DNA of 64,000 nt from Planctomycetota bacterium (GTDB taxonomy: Bacteria; Planctomycetota; Uabimicrobiia; Uabimicrobiales; Uabimicrobiaceae): positions 104,120 to 168,119 of the forward strand of contig JAJDCR010000057.1 in the NCBI GenBank assembly GCA_029260735.1. Direction: 5' to 3'. The notes beneath the pieces were generated by a model. The model saw nothing but the letters and a program-made list of their open reading frames with translations. It ran no database searches and was not told where the DNA came from. This document shows, in pieces, positions 43,514 to 52,343 of this stretch. Numbering within the stretch: position 1 is the first letter of the stretch; every line of letters starts with the position of its first letter. A program made the translations under genes and the position numbers.

Positions 43514-44257
43514 AAAATTTCCTAAGTCAAGTCCCACTAAAAAACTCTCTTGGCAATGGGAGCAGATAATTTCCTCTTCTAAATTTAAGCCTGGCATCTG
43601 CTCCATAAAAGCTTGGTCGATTAAGCGTAAATCAGGTAAAGTCAAGTCTAGAAAAATTTTTGTACCAAGAGCCTCGTATCTCTCCTTTTGCATATCCCCG
43701 CAGCCTTTTAAGCAGCGAGTTAAAATAGCATTTTTTGCCCGTGCGGGGTTTTCTTGTCCTAAATGGGAGGTAAGAATTTCGTCTTTCCCACTAGGAGGAC
43801 GAAAAAGAAGCTCTTGGTGAACTTTTCCTTTATCTTCATAGCCATCTTGTAAAACTACCCGCACTTCTCCAGAAAAATCTTCGGAGGAGTTTTTTAAGGG
43901 AATCTTTTCTAAATTATGTTTATGCCAAATTCTTTGAGCGCAGTTTGGACAGCTATATACTTGGGCATACTCCGCTCCAAAAGTAATCGCTCTTAGTTTT
44001 ACCAAGAGAAAATCTCGATCGACCGAAGACATTTCCTCAATAGTCGCTTGATTAACTGGGGACTCTGTTCCCAGACGCACAATACAATTACGGAATAATT
44101 CACTTACCAGTTTGGAACCATTAGAAACTAACTCAGGTTCACTCATCAAGAGCTCTTCTTGTCCAGTCATTTTTCGTAAAACAACTTCTTTTTGAAAATG
44201 CCCCTGAGAGTCATAACAGCCCAAAGGTAAAGCAAAGGGATACTCACGTTTTCCCAT
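43499..44257 (-). CDS. T4-baseplate-family/assembly protein with zinc-binding cysteines
   Basis: This 252-residue protein matches the T4 base plate protein family (gp26/gp51 type) that accompanies tails and eCIS: YPFALPLG, EVVLRKMTGQEELLM, LVSELFRNCIVRLG, SSVDRDFLLVKLRAITFG, YSCPNCAQRIWHKHN. Near the end IICSHCQESF supplies a second CxxC, so a zinc site is likely. It lies directly after the tube gene (6-base gap), the classic position of tail assembly chaperones. Its last codons contain the slippery sequence described separately, so a longer 43329-ending form is expected. Confidence 0.8.
   Translation of the reverse strand: MGKREYPFALPLGCYDSQGHFQKEVVLRKMTGQEELLMSEPELVSNGSKLVSELFRNCIVRLGTESPVNQATIEEMSSVDRDFLLVKLRAITFGAEYAQVYSCPNCAQRIWHKHNLEKIPLKNSSEDFSGEVRVVLQDGYEDKGKVHQELLFRPPSGKDEILTSHLGQENPARAKNAILTRCLKGCGDMQKERYEALGTKIFLDLTLPDLRLIDQAFMEQMPGLNLEEEIICSHCQESFLVGLDLGNFLIPA
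43511..43517 (-). promoter_or_regulatory. slippery heptamer U UUU UUA
   Basis: Minus-strand codons are AAT TTT TTA, giving T TTT TTA in the correct phase for tandem -1 slippage, four codons before the stop of the upstream gene. A downstream stem (CCCGGCG with CGTCGGG, 43502-43508 and 43475-43481, one G-U pair) could stimulate it, although the 2-base spacer is shorter than usual. Confidence 0.65.
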
Positions 44258-44263
44258 AGTTTA

Positions 44264-44725
44264 CTAGACCCTTTCTAATCCTTCGTGCTCAATTACAATA
44301 GTCTGCTTAAAAAGCTCTTCTCCTCCTGCTTGCAAATCACTAAAAGAAGACGAACTTATCCAAGCATTATAAAAGGCAAAGCGAAGAACCTCTTGTCCAA
44401 AATGCTTTTTAATGATAGAGCCATTTCTACGTGTAGAGGAACCTTGTCCTGTTCCATCTAAGCGGAACATCTCTTGAAACCATTGCTTAAAAGCTTCGTC
44501 AGCCGGGCTTCCATCCATGTGTCTCTCAATAGTTAGAGGATCAAACTTAACCACTCCACTAGAAACTTTATGAACTACATTGGAGCCTCCATCAAACTGC
44601 TCAACAGCAGTTGTTTTTCCCTCAGATAAGCCAGATACCTTAGTGACACCAGGGCTTTCAATTCCCTGAATTTCAAGAACAAATTCATTATTACGGTAGG
44701 CTTCTCGGAACCCTGGATCGGTCAT
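44264..44725 (-). CDS. inner tube protein (gp19-like)
   Basis: This 153-residue protein has typical tube-protein features: NNEFVLEIQGIESPGVTKVSGL, KFDPLTIERHMDGSPADEAFKQWF, and VLRFAFYNAWISSSSFSDLQAGGEELFKQTIVIEHEGLE. It polymerises into the rigid tube expelled on contraction. Only one tube gene is present, against two in Afp and PVC. It lies 51 bases after the sheath gene on the same strand. Confidence 0.93.
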   Translation of the reverse strand: MTDPGFREAYRNNEFVLEIQGIESPGVTKVSGLSEGKTTAVEQFDGGSNVVHKVSSGVVKFDPLTIERHMDGSPADEAFKQWFQEMFRLDGTGQGSSTRRNGSIIKKHFGQEVLRFAFYNAWISSSSFSDLQAGGEELFKQTIVIEHEGLERV

Positions 44726-44776
44726 ACCATTACTCCTCGTCTAAAACTAAAATTTTGTTTTTCTAAAAAAATGATT

Positions 44777-46771
44777 CTAAGTTTCCGAAGTTGTTCCACT
44801 ATTTTGCTGTCCTACTTGAATAACAATCGTTTCAGCAGGTTTAGAAGGATAAAAATAAACCTCTAAATTAAAGATTCCCTGATCGACCATGTACGGAGGG
44901 TTGTTTTCTGCATCACACTTAATGGTAAAGACCTCTTCAGGTTTTCCGGTACCAAAAGCTCCTTTTTTCCATAAATTCATCAAGAAGGGCCGGACAACGT
45001 TGTAGTGAACCTTACGCCAAAGATCCTCTCGGTTAGGTTCTTGGCGCACCCAACTTAGTCCATCTTTTAGAGTGCTTTTGACAAAATTAAAAAGTCTTCT
45101 TACATTAACATAACGCCAACGAGAATCTGTCGATAGCGTTCTCGATGAATCGATAACAATACCTGCTCCAGGAAAAAAACGAATTCCATTAACAGACGCC
45201 TCGGCCACATTATTATGATGCTGTGAGTCAGTATATTGGTAAGGTACTCTAAGAATTCCCCTAACGTAAGCTTCATTACCTGCAGGAGCTTTCCAAATTC
45301 CTCGGTTTTTTGTGACACGAGCATATACTCCCATAACATGGCCACAAGGAGGAACAAGTTTCTCTTTTTTTCCTTTAGGATCGGAAGCATCTCTTACATA
45401 AAGCCAAGGATCATAAATGGCACCATAAGATTTTCCTCGATCACCGCGTAAAAGTTTCGTATCGTTTTTGATTGCGTCTGCATTTTTAGGTTTATCTTTT
45501 CGCTGCTCCAAATTTCCAATAAATATACATTCTCCGTTTTGATCGCATAACTCCACTCCTCTTAGATTAACATTATGATCCTCTGGAACTGCTAGCATTT
45601 GAATATCTTCTTCTAGAAGGCGCTCCATTCCTTTGATATAATCGTCGGCGATAACACCACCAACACCGTCCTTTCCATCAGACAAAGGAAAACTGAGGTT
45701 ATTACTTTTTAAATCAACAGAGCCAGTCCCCTTGAAGCGAATATAACGAGAGTTGTCTTCCAAATACTCTGGGATTTCTTTTAGTGCTATGTTTTGTATA
45801 TTTTCAACAACAACATTCTTTAGTTTGACTTGAATAGAGTAAATGGAGTTATTTTTTTTGCTGACTTCTACATTTAAATCATCAGCCCATGTGCCAGCCT
45901 CAGCAGCTTCAAAACCCCAATCAAAGTTGCCAATTTTATCAACAATATTTTTTACGATATCTTGAAAAATAAGATTTGTTTCTTTGATCCAGCCTTCTAA
46001 TAAATTTAGAATTGCGATAGCATCGTTTCGATTAGAAAATATTTCATCAATAAAAGATTGTAAAATTTTATTTACATCAGAGTCCTTTTTATCTTTTACT
46101 TCCGCAGCATTTTTTTGGGAAGCAATAGCCTTATTGTTGATTTCATTAAGCTTTTTATTTTTTTCTTTTACATGCTTTTTAATACCATCAATTTTTACTT
46201 TTGTCTTATCAAGTAGATTAGTATTTATTGCATGTAGCTGTTCTACAGTTTCTGAAGTAAATTCTACCGACTCTTTGACATTTTTTGCATAAGTTACTAT
46301 TTCTGCAAGAATTTGAATACTTTCTTTCGCAAAATTCTTCGTTCCACTAACAGCTTCTTCGACAGAAACATTGCTTAAGTTAGGTTTCTTTATATTTTTA
46401 TAAACATGAAATTTAATTTCATCAACGGTCTCATGTAACTTCTTTTGTGCATTTTCAATTCCTGTGCTCAGAACTGTTGCTTCGGCCTTTTTTCTTTCTG
46501 CTTTAGTAACACTGTATATCCAAGCTTGACTTCCCCCGTTATCAAAAAAACCTTTGACAGCATAGGCACTATCGTAATCATTTAAAGCACTAGTCCCGTG
46601 ACCGCCAAATTTATCTACATACTCTACCCAGGAAGTAACTCGATCAACTTTATTCATTTTCCCCTTTGTCGCTTTTACAACAAAGCCCGCAGTGGAAGTT
46701 GCCGCTTCTGTCATGGTGACAGTTGCAGTTCCGTTTGTTTCTATTATATTCAAACCAATGTTATAACTCAC
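44777..46771 (-). CDS. contractile sheath protein with large helical insertion
   Basis: This 664-residue protein has a typical sheath N-terminus (TATVTMTEAATSTAGFVVKATKG, VTSWVEYVDKFGG, YAVKGFFDNGGSQAWIYSV) and a typical C-terminal contraction core (KAPAGNEAYVRGIL, FFPGAGIVIDSSRTLS, WRYVNVRRLFNFVKSTLKDGL, VRPFLMNLW, IFNLEVYFYPSKPAETIVIQVGQ). Between residues ~112 and ~330 sits a long K/E/N-rich, mainly helical segment not found in Afp2-4-type sheaths, likely displayed on the outer surface. A single sheath gene serves the operon. Confidence 0.92.
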   Translation of the reverse strand: MSYNIGLNIIETNGTATVTMTEAATSTAGFVVKATKGKMNKVDRVTSWVEYVDKFGGHGTSALNDYDSAYAVKGFFDNGGSQAWIYSVTKAERKKAEATVLSTGIENAQKKLHETVDEIKFHVYKNIKKPNLSNVSVEEAVSGTKNFAKESIQILAEIVTYAKNVKESVEFTSETVEQLHAINTNLLDKTKVKIDGIKKHVKEKNKKLNEINNKAIASQKNAAEVKDKKDSDVNKILQSFIDEIFSNRNDAIAILNLLEGWIKETNLIFQDIVKNIVDKIGNFDWGFEAAEAGTWADDLNVEVSKKNNSIYSIQVKLKNVVVENIQNIALKEIPEYLEDNSRYIRFKGTGSVDLKSNNLSFPLSDGKDGVGGVIADDYIKGMERLLEEDIQMLAVPEDHNVNLRGVELCDQNGECIFIGNLEQRKDKPKNADAIKNDTKLLRGDRGKSYGAIYDPWLYVRDASDPKGKKEKLVPPCGHVMGVYARVTKNRGIWKAPAGNEAYVRGILRVPYQYTDSQHHNNVAEASVNGIRFFPGAGIVIDSSRTLSTDSRWRYVNVRRLFNFVKSTLKDGLSWVRQEPNREDLWRKVHYNVVRPFLMNLWKKGAFGTGKPEEVFTIKCDAENNPPYMVDQGIFNLEVYFYPSKPAETIVIQVGQQNSGTTSET

Positions 46772-46811
46772 ACTATACTCCTTTGTACAAAATATCCCCG
46801 GGGGAAATAAC

Positions 46812-48383
46812 TTAATCGTGTATTCTTTCTCTTAAATGTTTTTTCTTGGAAGGCAAAGCTCCTGCTTTCTCTTGTTGAACCAGAAAAAAATCCCTATCGG
46901 CAACAAAATAATGATATTCTCTTTTTCCTCTAGCTTGAGCACTTGATATTTTCAAGCGCAAAAAGGGCAGCTCCCAAAGTTTACCCGCTTCCGCTCTTTC
47001 CATGTTTTCCTGAACTAGACTTAGGGGAAGTTTTCTTCCTGCCACAGAAACCCAGTTCTTTGCAGAAACGTGAGCAAGAAGAGTATCTTTGTATTTGCGC
47101 ACTTCTTGCATGCTATTTTTATCTTCTTTATGGAAAATATGCAAATCAACATATACATCACACGAAACTGTGGGAGGATGATAGCTACAGACTATATACT
47201 CTCCCAAACGGAGAATATAGTGAGAAAAAGCATCTTCTAGTATCATTCGATTTAGTTTGAGATTCCTTACTCCGCTTTTGTGATCTTTTAAAAGTTTCTT
47301 TGTTTCTACTCGGAGAGTGATATTTTTTATATTATTATCAAGTTTATCGACGTAAGATAAATCCTTTTTTTCTATAATATTATCTAAGTACTTAACAAAT
47401 TCTTGTTTTTTCGAGGGCATTTCTTCTAAATCCAACTCTAGAGGATTTTCCTTTAAGATATAATCATATAAGTCTTCCTCACTATCTTTTAAATCTCCCG
47501 TTTGAATTAAGTAAGGATTTTTACAGCGAAAGAGCTTATTGTCTGCCCGTCTTTCCCATATTTGTCTTTCTTTATTTTCTAGAATAAGATTACTACGTAG
47601 CTGAACTAATATTTTACTTTCTAAACTGGAAATATTGGGTTCACCTTCTACAATTTCGATATCTAGGAGCATTTTTGCAGAATTTTTAGGAACAATTTTT
47701 TTCACCGCTTGTAAAATATCATTTCTAGGTTCTGAGTTAAGACAATAGGCAGAACCTAGCTCAAAAGTAACCACATCTTGAAATTTTTCTGGTAGCTCAA
47801 TGTGCAGCTTAAAAACTTTTGGTTGAGACAAAGGATTTAAGCTATCCAAAAAACTTGGATCCAAATCAATAACTCTATATTCCCAATGCTTTTGGAAGCA
47901 AGGCTCTATAGCCCAGCCAATGTGAGAAAGTTCATTAGAAAATGTTAGATAGAAAAAAGGAATTTCCAAAGAAGGTAATATTTTTTGGTACGACTTAAAC
48001 CAAAAAGCAAGTTCATTAAAAGAGTTGAGGTTTTTGTTTGTTATTTCTTTTGATAGAACAGCTTCCAAAACTTTAACTTTTTTGTCACCAATATAAAAAA
48101 AAGAAGGAATTTGAACCCAAAGGGATTTGGTTTTTAAGTAAGGATCTTCTTGTTTAGAGAAATAAAAGTGCTTATATTGGTCTACATTCAATTCAGACAA
48201 AGAATACTCTTTTTTCTCCCCAGAAATATCGAGAATAAACTTTAACTCACTACCTTCCCAATCAGATTTAGAGGTCAATTGTCCTTGAGACAGAGCTCCC
48301 ACAGCCCGCTGAGAACCAGGTGTCATTTTGCCTTTTGGCGATCTAGGCTTTGGATAATCAATGAATAATTTTTCCCAAGCCAT
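46812..48383 (-). CDS. unknown eCIS protein (523 aa)
   Basis: I do not recognise this 523-residue protein. It is soluble and mixed alpha/beta; SPKGKMTPGSQRAVGALSQG lies near the start, a charged helical middle contains EKKDLSYVDKLDNNIKN, and YHPPTVSCDVYVDLHIF is in the C-terminal part. Its ATG overlaps the stop of the pentapeptide gene by one base and it is 40 bases before the sheath gene. Tail terminator (Afp16-like) or sheath-associated factor are options by position only. Confidence 0.65.
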   Translation of the reverse strand: MAWEKLFIDYPKPRSPKGKMTPGSQRAVGALSQGQLTSKSDWEGSELKFILDISGEKKEYSLSELNVDQYKHFYFSKQEDPYLKTKSLWVQIPSFFYIGDKKVKVLEAVLSKEITNKNLNSFNELAFWFKSYQKILPSLEIPFFYLTFSNELSHIGWAIEPCFQKHWEYRVIDLDPSFLDSLNPLSQPKVFKLHIELPEKFQDVVTFELGSAYCLNSEPRNDILQAVKKIVPKNSAKMLLDIEIVEGEPNISSLESKILVQLRSNLILENKERQIWERRADNKLFRCKNPYLIQTGDLKDSEEDLYDYILKENPLELDLEEMPSKKQEFVKYLDNIIEKKDLSYVDKLDNNIKNITLRVETKKLLKDHKSGVRNLKLNRMILEDAFSHYILRLGEYIVCSYHPPTVSCDVYVDLHIFHKEDKNSMQEVRKYKDTLLAHVSAKNWVSVAGRKLPLSLVQENMERAEAGKLWELPFLRLKISSAQARGKREYHYFVADRDFFLVQQEKAGALPSKKKHLRERIHD

Positions 48384-49351
48384 TACCTTTCCCTCACTAA
48401 AAGTTCATAGCGATTGCGAACGTTTTCTTTTAATGTCGCATCAGAGAAGAGATCACGAGGCAATTGTTTTTTGGCTTCCTCTTCCCACAGTCTCTCTTGA
48501 TCTTTATTCATTTTGTTCAATTGAGCTTCTTTTTCTTCTAGCTTAGCTAAAAGAGGAGCGATAACTTCATCGGACAAAGCTTCTTCAAAAGAAAGTGAGG
48601 TTTCTCTTTGCCTGGACTCTCGGCGGATTTGTGACTCTAGAGTAAAAATCTCTTTATATATCTTTTGTTTGGGAGAATGAACTTTTTGCATTTGCTCAAA
48701 AAGAACTAACCCGAGTATAAGGATAATTAGCGAAATCACTATTACAAACTTTTTTTGGGGCCCTGTTTTTTTCGACTTCTCAATTTTCCACTCATCTTTG
48801 TTTTCAGAAAGAAAAGCTTTTTCCCAAGTTACTTCAATAAATCGACTATCCTCTCCATAAAGATTTTCTAAGCGACTTTTCGCAAAATCACAATGAGAAA
48901 AAATGGCGTCTGAAATATCACAGCTAGAAATCTCTGTATTTTTGAATGTGCAGCTCTGAAAAAAGGCTTTTTGCAATTTCGCAGCCTTTACTTTAACTTT
49001 TACGAAGGAACTTTCTTCTATTTTTACATTCCGCAAATCTACATTTTCTAATTGCACTTGCCGGAAAGACGTTTGTTTCAACCAAGCTCCTTTTAGAGAA
49101 GTTCGTTCTATAGTGCAGCGATGAAAACGAGTTTTCTCTAAATTAGCTCGAGCTAGACAAGCTCCCGTCAGATTAGCATTAGTCAAATCCGCTCCGCTTA
49201 GATCCGCTTCTAAAAGATTAGCATAAGAGAGGTTGGCTCCTCTCAGGTCAGCGCCTTTCAAGTCTGCTCGGACTAAATCCTGCTCGCTCAGGTCTTGCCC
49301 TTTCATCTTTCGAAGATTCAGGGGTTTTCTTCTTGAATTTTTCTCTACCAT
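48383..49351 (-). CDS. pentapeptide-repeat membrane protein of the eCIS operon
   Basis: Residues ~25-170 of this 322-residue protein are pentapeptide repeats (ADLKGADLRGANLSYANLLE and following), which form a square beta-helix. One transmembrane segment follows (FVIVISLIILILGLVLFEQM, about 215-235), then a coiled-coil tail. A pentapeptide protein anchored in the membrane is unusual in eCIS loci. It may dock the particle at the membrane or at a partner surface. It is four bases after the AAA+ gene and overlaps the next start by one base. Confidence 0.82.
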   Translation of the reverse strand: MVEKNSRRKPLNLRKMKGQDLSEQDLVRADLKGADLRGANLSYANLLEADLSGADLTNANLTGACLARANLEKTRFHRCTIERTSLKGAWLKQTSFRQVQLENVDLRNVKIEESSFVKVKVKAAKLQKAFFQSCTFKNTEISSCDISDAIFSHCDFAKSRLENLYGEDSRFIEVTWEKAFLSENKDEWKIEKSKKTGPQKKFVIVISLIILILGLVLFEQMQKVHSPKQKIYKEIFTLESQIRRESRQRETSLSFEEALSDEVIAPLLAKLEEKEAQLNKMNKDQERLWEEEAKKQLPRDLFSDATLKENVRNRYELLVRER

Positions 49352-49355
49352 AAAC

Positions 49356-51491
49356 TTAGTCTTCCGGAAATACTTTATCGATTTTATCGTATTCTCTTAA
49401 GGCTGCTTTAATAATATGATCTAAAGAAACTGGCCTTTGTTCACTTGCCGCAAAAAAGGCAGAGCTTAAAACAATATTTTTGATATGCCCTCCCGACAAA
49501 GAAAAACGTTGGGCCAAATAGTCAAAGTCTACGTCAGAACTCAAAGGAGTTCTTTCACCAAAGGCTCTTTTCCAAATCTCTTTACGAGCGGTCTGATCAG
49601 GAAAGGGAAAGTCAATTTTGTAGTGCAAACGTCTTAAAAAAGCTTCGTCAACGTTCTCGGAAAAGTTGCTTGCTAAAATAACTAAACCCGGATAGTTCTC
49701 TATTCGTTGAAGCAGATAACTCACTTCCATGTTAGCATAGCGGTCATGCGAGCTTTGAACTTTGCTTCGCTTCCCAAAAAGAGCATCCGCTTCATCGAAA
49801 AACAAAAGGACATGACTTTTCTCTGCTTCTTGAAAAATTTTCTCTAGGTTATGCTCAGTTTCTCCAATGTATTTGCTGATGACTTGAGATAGATCAATCC
49901 GGTACAGATCTAAAAGAAGTTTATTGGCCATAACGGCTGTTGCCATTGTTTTGCCGGTCCCTGCTCCTCCTGTAAACAAAGCTAAAACTCCTGCTTGTGT
50001 GGGTACTTTTTTTGTAAACCCCCACTCTCTAAAAACTTTGTCGTGGTATTGAATGCGCTGGCAAATTTCTTCTAATTGGACTTTAACTTCTCGTTCTAAG
50101 ACCAAATCATCCCAGGTCCAGGGAGCCTCTATTTTTTGAGCTAACTGCCCTAGTTGGTTTTGAAATTGCCCTTGGCAAATATGATGCCAGTGGGGTTTGT
50201 CTTTCTTTTTATCAAGAGCTTGAAAGTTCTCCCCCACCTGAAGAGCAATGTCTACTTGGCCAGGTGTTGCCGAAGAGTGATGGGCTAAATTAGGAAACTC
50301 ATTCCACTTACTTTCCTCTTGGTACTGCTTCCAAAGCTCCTGCCTTTGGGAATAGTTTAGAGAAGGTAAAGACACAATGTAATAGGGAAAATAATGCTGA
50401 GGCCAGTAGGTATTTTCATTTTTATTTGGTGCCAGAAAAACGGGATTGGAGAAGTGACTTAGCCTACATAGAATTTCTCTCCACTCATCTTTTCCTTCAA
50501 TTTTTTGGAAGTTATGAAAGAAAAGTGAAAAGTTTTCTAAGCGAGCTTCTCGAACGATTTGAGAAAACAGTTCTTCTTTTCGTGAATCTTGTCGGAGTTC
50601 TCCCAAGTTAATGGATAAAACACCTTTGCAATTTTTTTCAATAACCCCTTGGACAAAACCTAATTGAGTCGCTAAGCAAGTATTATGCAAAACAACTAAA
50701 GTTGGTGACAACACTTGGGCTAACTTTTCTTGGACGAGAGCAATTTTTTCGGAGAAAGACTTTTGCGCAAGAAAGCGGGGGGCTTGAGGAGGTAGCCAGT
50801 AAGTGTAGGAAATGAAAGGAGGGGATAATTCTCCTTCTAAGTTTAGAAACTCTAAAACTCGAAGAGAAATTTTTAGCTGATCATTGGAGTTAGCATCATG
50901 AGAATCAGAAACTCTCTCTAAAAGACCTTCTCTGAGTAAAGTTCCTCGAGAAGAAAAAAACTCCGATTTTATCGCAGTTTGTCCCAACGAAAAAAGCTCC
51001 TTGAGCCAAAGGATCATAGGCAAACGAACTCTAAAATCATTTTGCAAATAGCTGTACATCTTTTGGTAGCGATTTTCTTTTTCCGCCCAGTAAACTGCAC
51101 TAAAGACCAGTTCTTCTTCGTAAGAAAGCGCAAAGCATTTTTTGAGTAAAAGTAAGGGAGAGGCCTGATGAGAAGAGTTATAGTTTTTTACTTGCTCTTC
51201 TAACTGAGATTTTTGCTCTAACCATGTTTGACCAAGATCACTTTGCAAAAAATTTTCTGCAAGAATTGTTAGTTGAGCTTGTTCTTCCCAAAAAAGAGCA
51301 GCTTCGCTTGGAGCAATACAAATGTCACGCCTTGCATTTTGCGCTTGGGCCCAATGTTCTTCAATGATTTTGTGATAGAGAAATATATGATGATTGAGGA
51401 GTTTTTTTTGGAAAGACTCATAGCTTTGAGATGTAAATTTGTCCGAGAAAGAAGCGCTTCCTTCTACTCTACTTTCGGATAGTTTAAACAT
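49356..51491 (-). CDS. eCIS AAA+ ATPase (Afp15-like)
   Basis: This 711-residue protein has a long N-terminal region typical of Afp15-like ATPases and a C-terminal AAA+ module: GVLALFTGGAGTGKTMATAV (Walker A, about residues 503-520), RIDLSQVISKYIGETE, VLLFFDEADALFGKRS (Walker B), VILASNFSENVDEAFLRRLH (sensor 1 and arginine finger region) and LSGGHIKNIVLSSAFFA (sensor 2). In Afp/PVC systems it is needed for particle assembly or stability. It is the second gene of the operon, behind the coiled-coil membrane protein. Confidence 0.92.
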   Translation of the reverse strand: MFKLSESRVEGSASFSDKFTSQSYESFQKKLLNHHIFLYHKIIEEHWAQAQNARRDICIAPSEAALFWEEQAQLTILAENFLQSDLGQTWLEQKSQLEEQVKNYNSSHQASPLLLLKKCFALSYEEELVFSAVYWAEKENRYQKMYSYLQNDFRVRLPMILWLKELFSLGQTAIKSEFFSSRGTLLREGLLERVSDSHDANSNDQLKISLRVLEFLNLEGELSPPFISYTYWLPPQAPRFLAQKSFSEKIALVQEKLAQVLSPTLVVLHNTCLATQLGFVQGVIEKNCKGVLSINLGELRQDSRKEELFSQIVREARLENFSLFFHNFQKIEGKDEWREILCRLSHFSNPVFLAPNKNENTYWPQHYFPYYIVSLPSLNYSQRQELWKQYQEESKWNEFPNLAHHSSATPGQVDIALQVGENFQALDKKKDKPHWHHICQGQFQNQLGQLAQKIEAPWTWDDLVLEREVKVQLEEICQRIQYHDKVFREWGFTKKVPTQAGVLALFTGGAGTGKTMATAVMANKLLLDLYRIDLSQVISKYIGETEHNLEKIFQEAEKSHVLLFFDEADALFGKRSKVQSSHDRYANMEVSYLLQRIENYPGLVILASNFSENVDEAFLRRLHYKIDFPFPDQTARKEIWKRAFGERTPLSSDVDFDYLAQRFSLSGGHIKNIVLSSAFFAASEQRPVSLDHIIKAALREYDKIDKVFPED

Positions 51492-51617
51492 GAGTAAAGC
51501 TTTTCTCCTCGGTCAAGAGAATATTGAAGAAGAGTATCCAAAAGGATTTACAGAAACAAATATAATCCTGTAAATCCTTTAACATATTGGTAAGGAATCT
51601 AAATAAAAGCTATCAAA

Positions 51618-52343
51618 TTAATCTATAGATAGCCCCACGTTTTTTGTCAGCCCTAAGTCTTCTAATTTAACTGCGTTCTCTTCTTGAGGAATAGGGATTG
51701 CGTGCAAAGGAGTTTCTTTCATGTTTTCTTCTTCCAACTCTGCCGAAAGTTTGGTCAAAGTAGCCTCGATGTTATGCTCCATGCGTTGGATTTTTCTCTC
51801 GTAGATTTTTTCTTCCAGTTGAGCTAATTGGCTATACCAATCTTGGTATTTCCCATTGCGGCGCTTAATTTCTTTCCGAACTTGCATTTTTTCAACGTGA
51901 AAATCTTTTTGTTCGGTTTCTAACTCCTGAGCCATTAGCTTTAAACCAGCTTGGTATTCAGTTTTTAAAGCCAATGCTGTGTCTGTATTGTAAACCTTAC
52001 TATCAAAAGTAAAACTAGCTAAAGAAGAATTGCTTTGATTAGTCTTTTCATCAATCATTTGACAAAAATGAGCGAATTTGGTGTCATAAGCGGTCAATTT
52101 TACTTGTTTCTTTTCTAAGAAAATTTCTTTTTGGCGTAAGCCATCAGAAAGACCATCAACATTGACTTTATACTCTGCTAAAACACTTTGTATATTGGAG
52201 ATTTTTTGTTCATCCTGGTAATTTTGCCAAGAAACTTTAGCTCCGTCCATCCAACCACCAATTGTTGCATAATGATACAAAACAAAAGTGACTCCTAGTA
52301 AAGATAAAACGGAAAGAGCTGTTTTTGATAGTAGGCTTTTCAT
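51618..52343 (-). CDS. membrane-anchored coiled-coil protein, first gene of eCIS operon
   Basis: The start is the ATG at 52343 with GAGGAG six bases upstream; an earlier in-frame ATG would include the binding site. The 241-residue protein has one N-terminal membrane segment (TALSVLSLLGVTFVLYHYAT) and then mostly coiled coil (about 40-215). No named family. It precedes the AAA+ gene by 126 bases. The architecture of an anchor with a long helical arm suggests an inner-membrane or periplasmic tether, but it may also be an unrelated gene at the operon boundary. Confidence 0.65.
   Translation of the reverse strand: MKSLLSKTALSVLSLLGVTFVLYHYATIGGWMDGAKVSWQNYQDEQKISNIQSVLAEYKVNVDGLSDGLRQKEIFLEKKQVKLTAYDTKFAHFCQMIDEKTNQSNSSLASFTFDSKVYNTDTALALKTEYQAGLKLMAQELETEQKDFHVEKMQVRKEIKRRNGKYQDWYSQLAQLEEKIYERKIQRMEHNIEATLTKLSAELEEENMKETPLHAIPIPQEENAVKLEDLGLTKNVGLSID

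Noticed and set aside
47000..47260. Plus-strand frame of 105 codons inside the 46812-48383 gene
   Set aside because: It lies opposite a long gene that is coupled on both sides; no ribosome binding site and no family.
29232..52343. Prophage or type VI secretion system
   Set aside because: No head, portal, terminase, integrase or lysis genes; no TssJLM membrane complex or ClpV. The Afp15-like ATPase and gene order fit eCIS.
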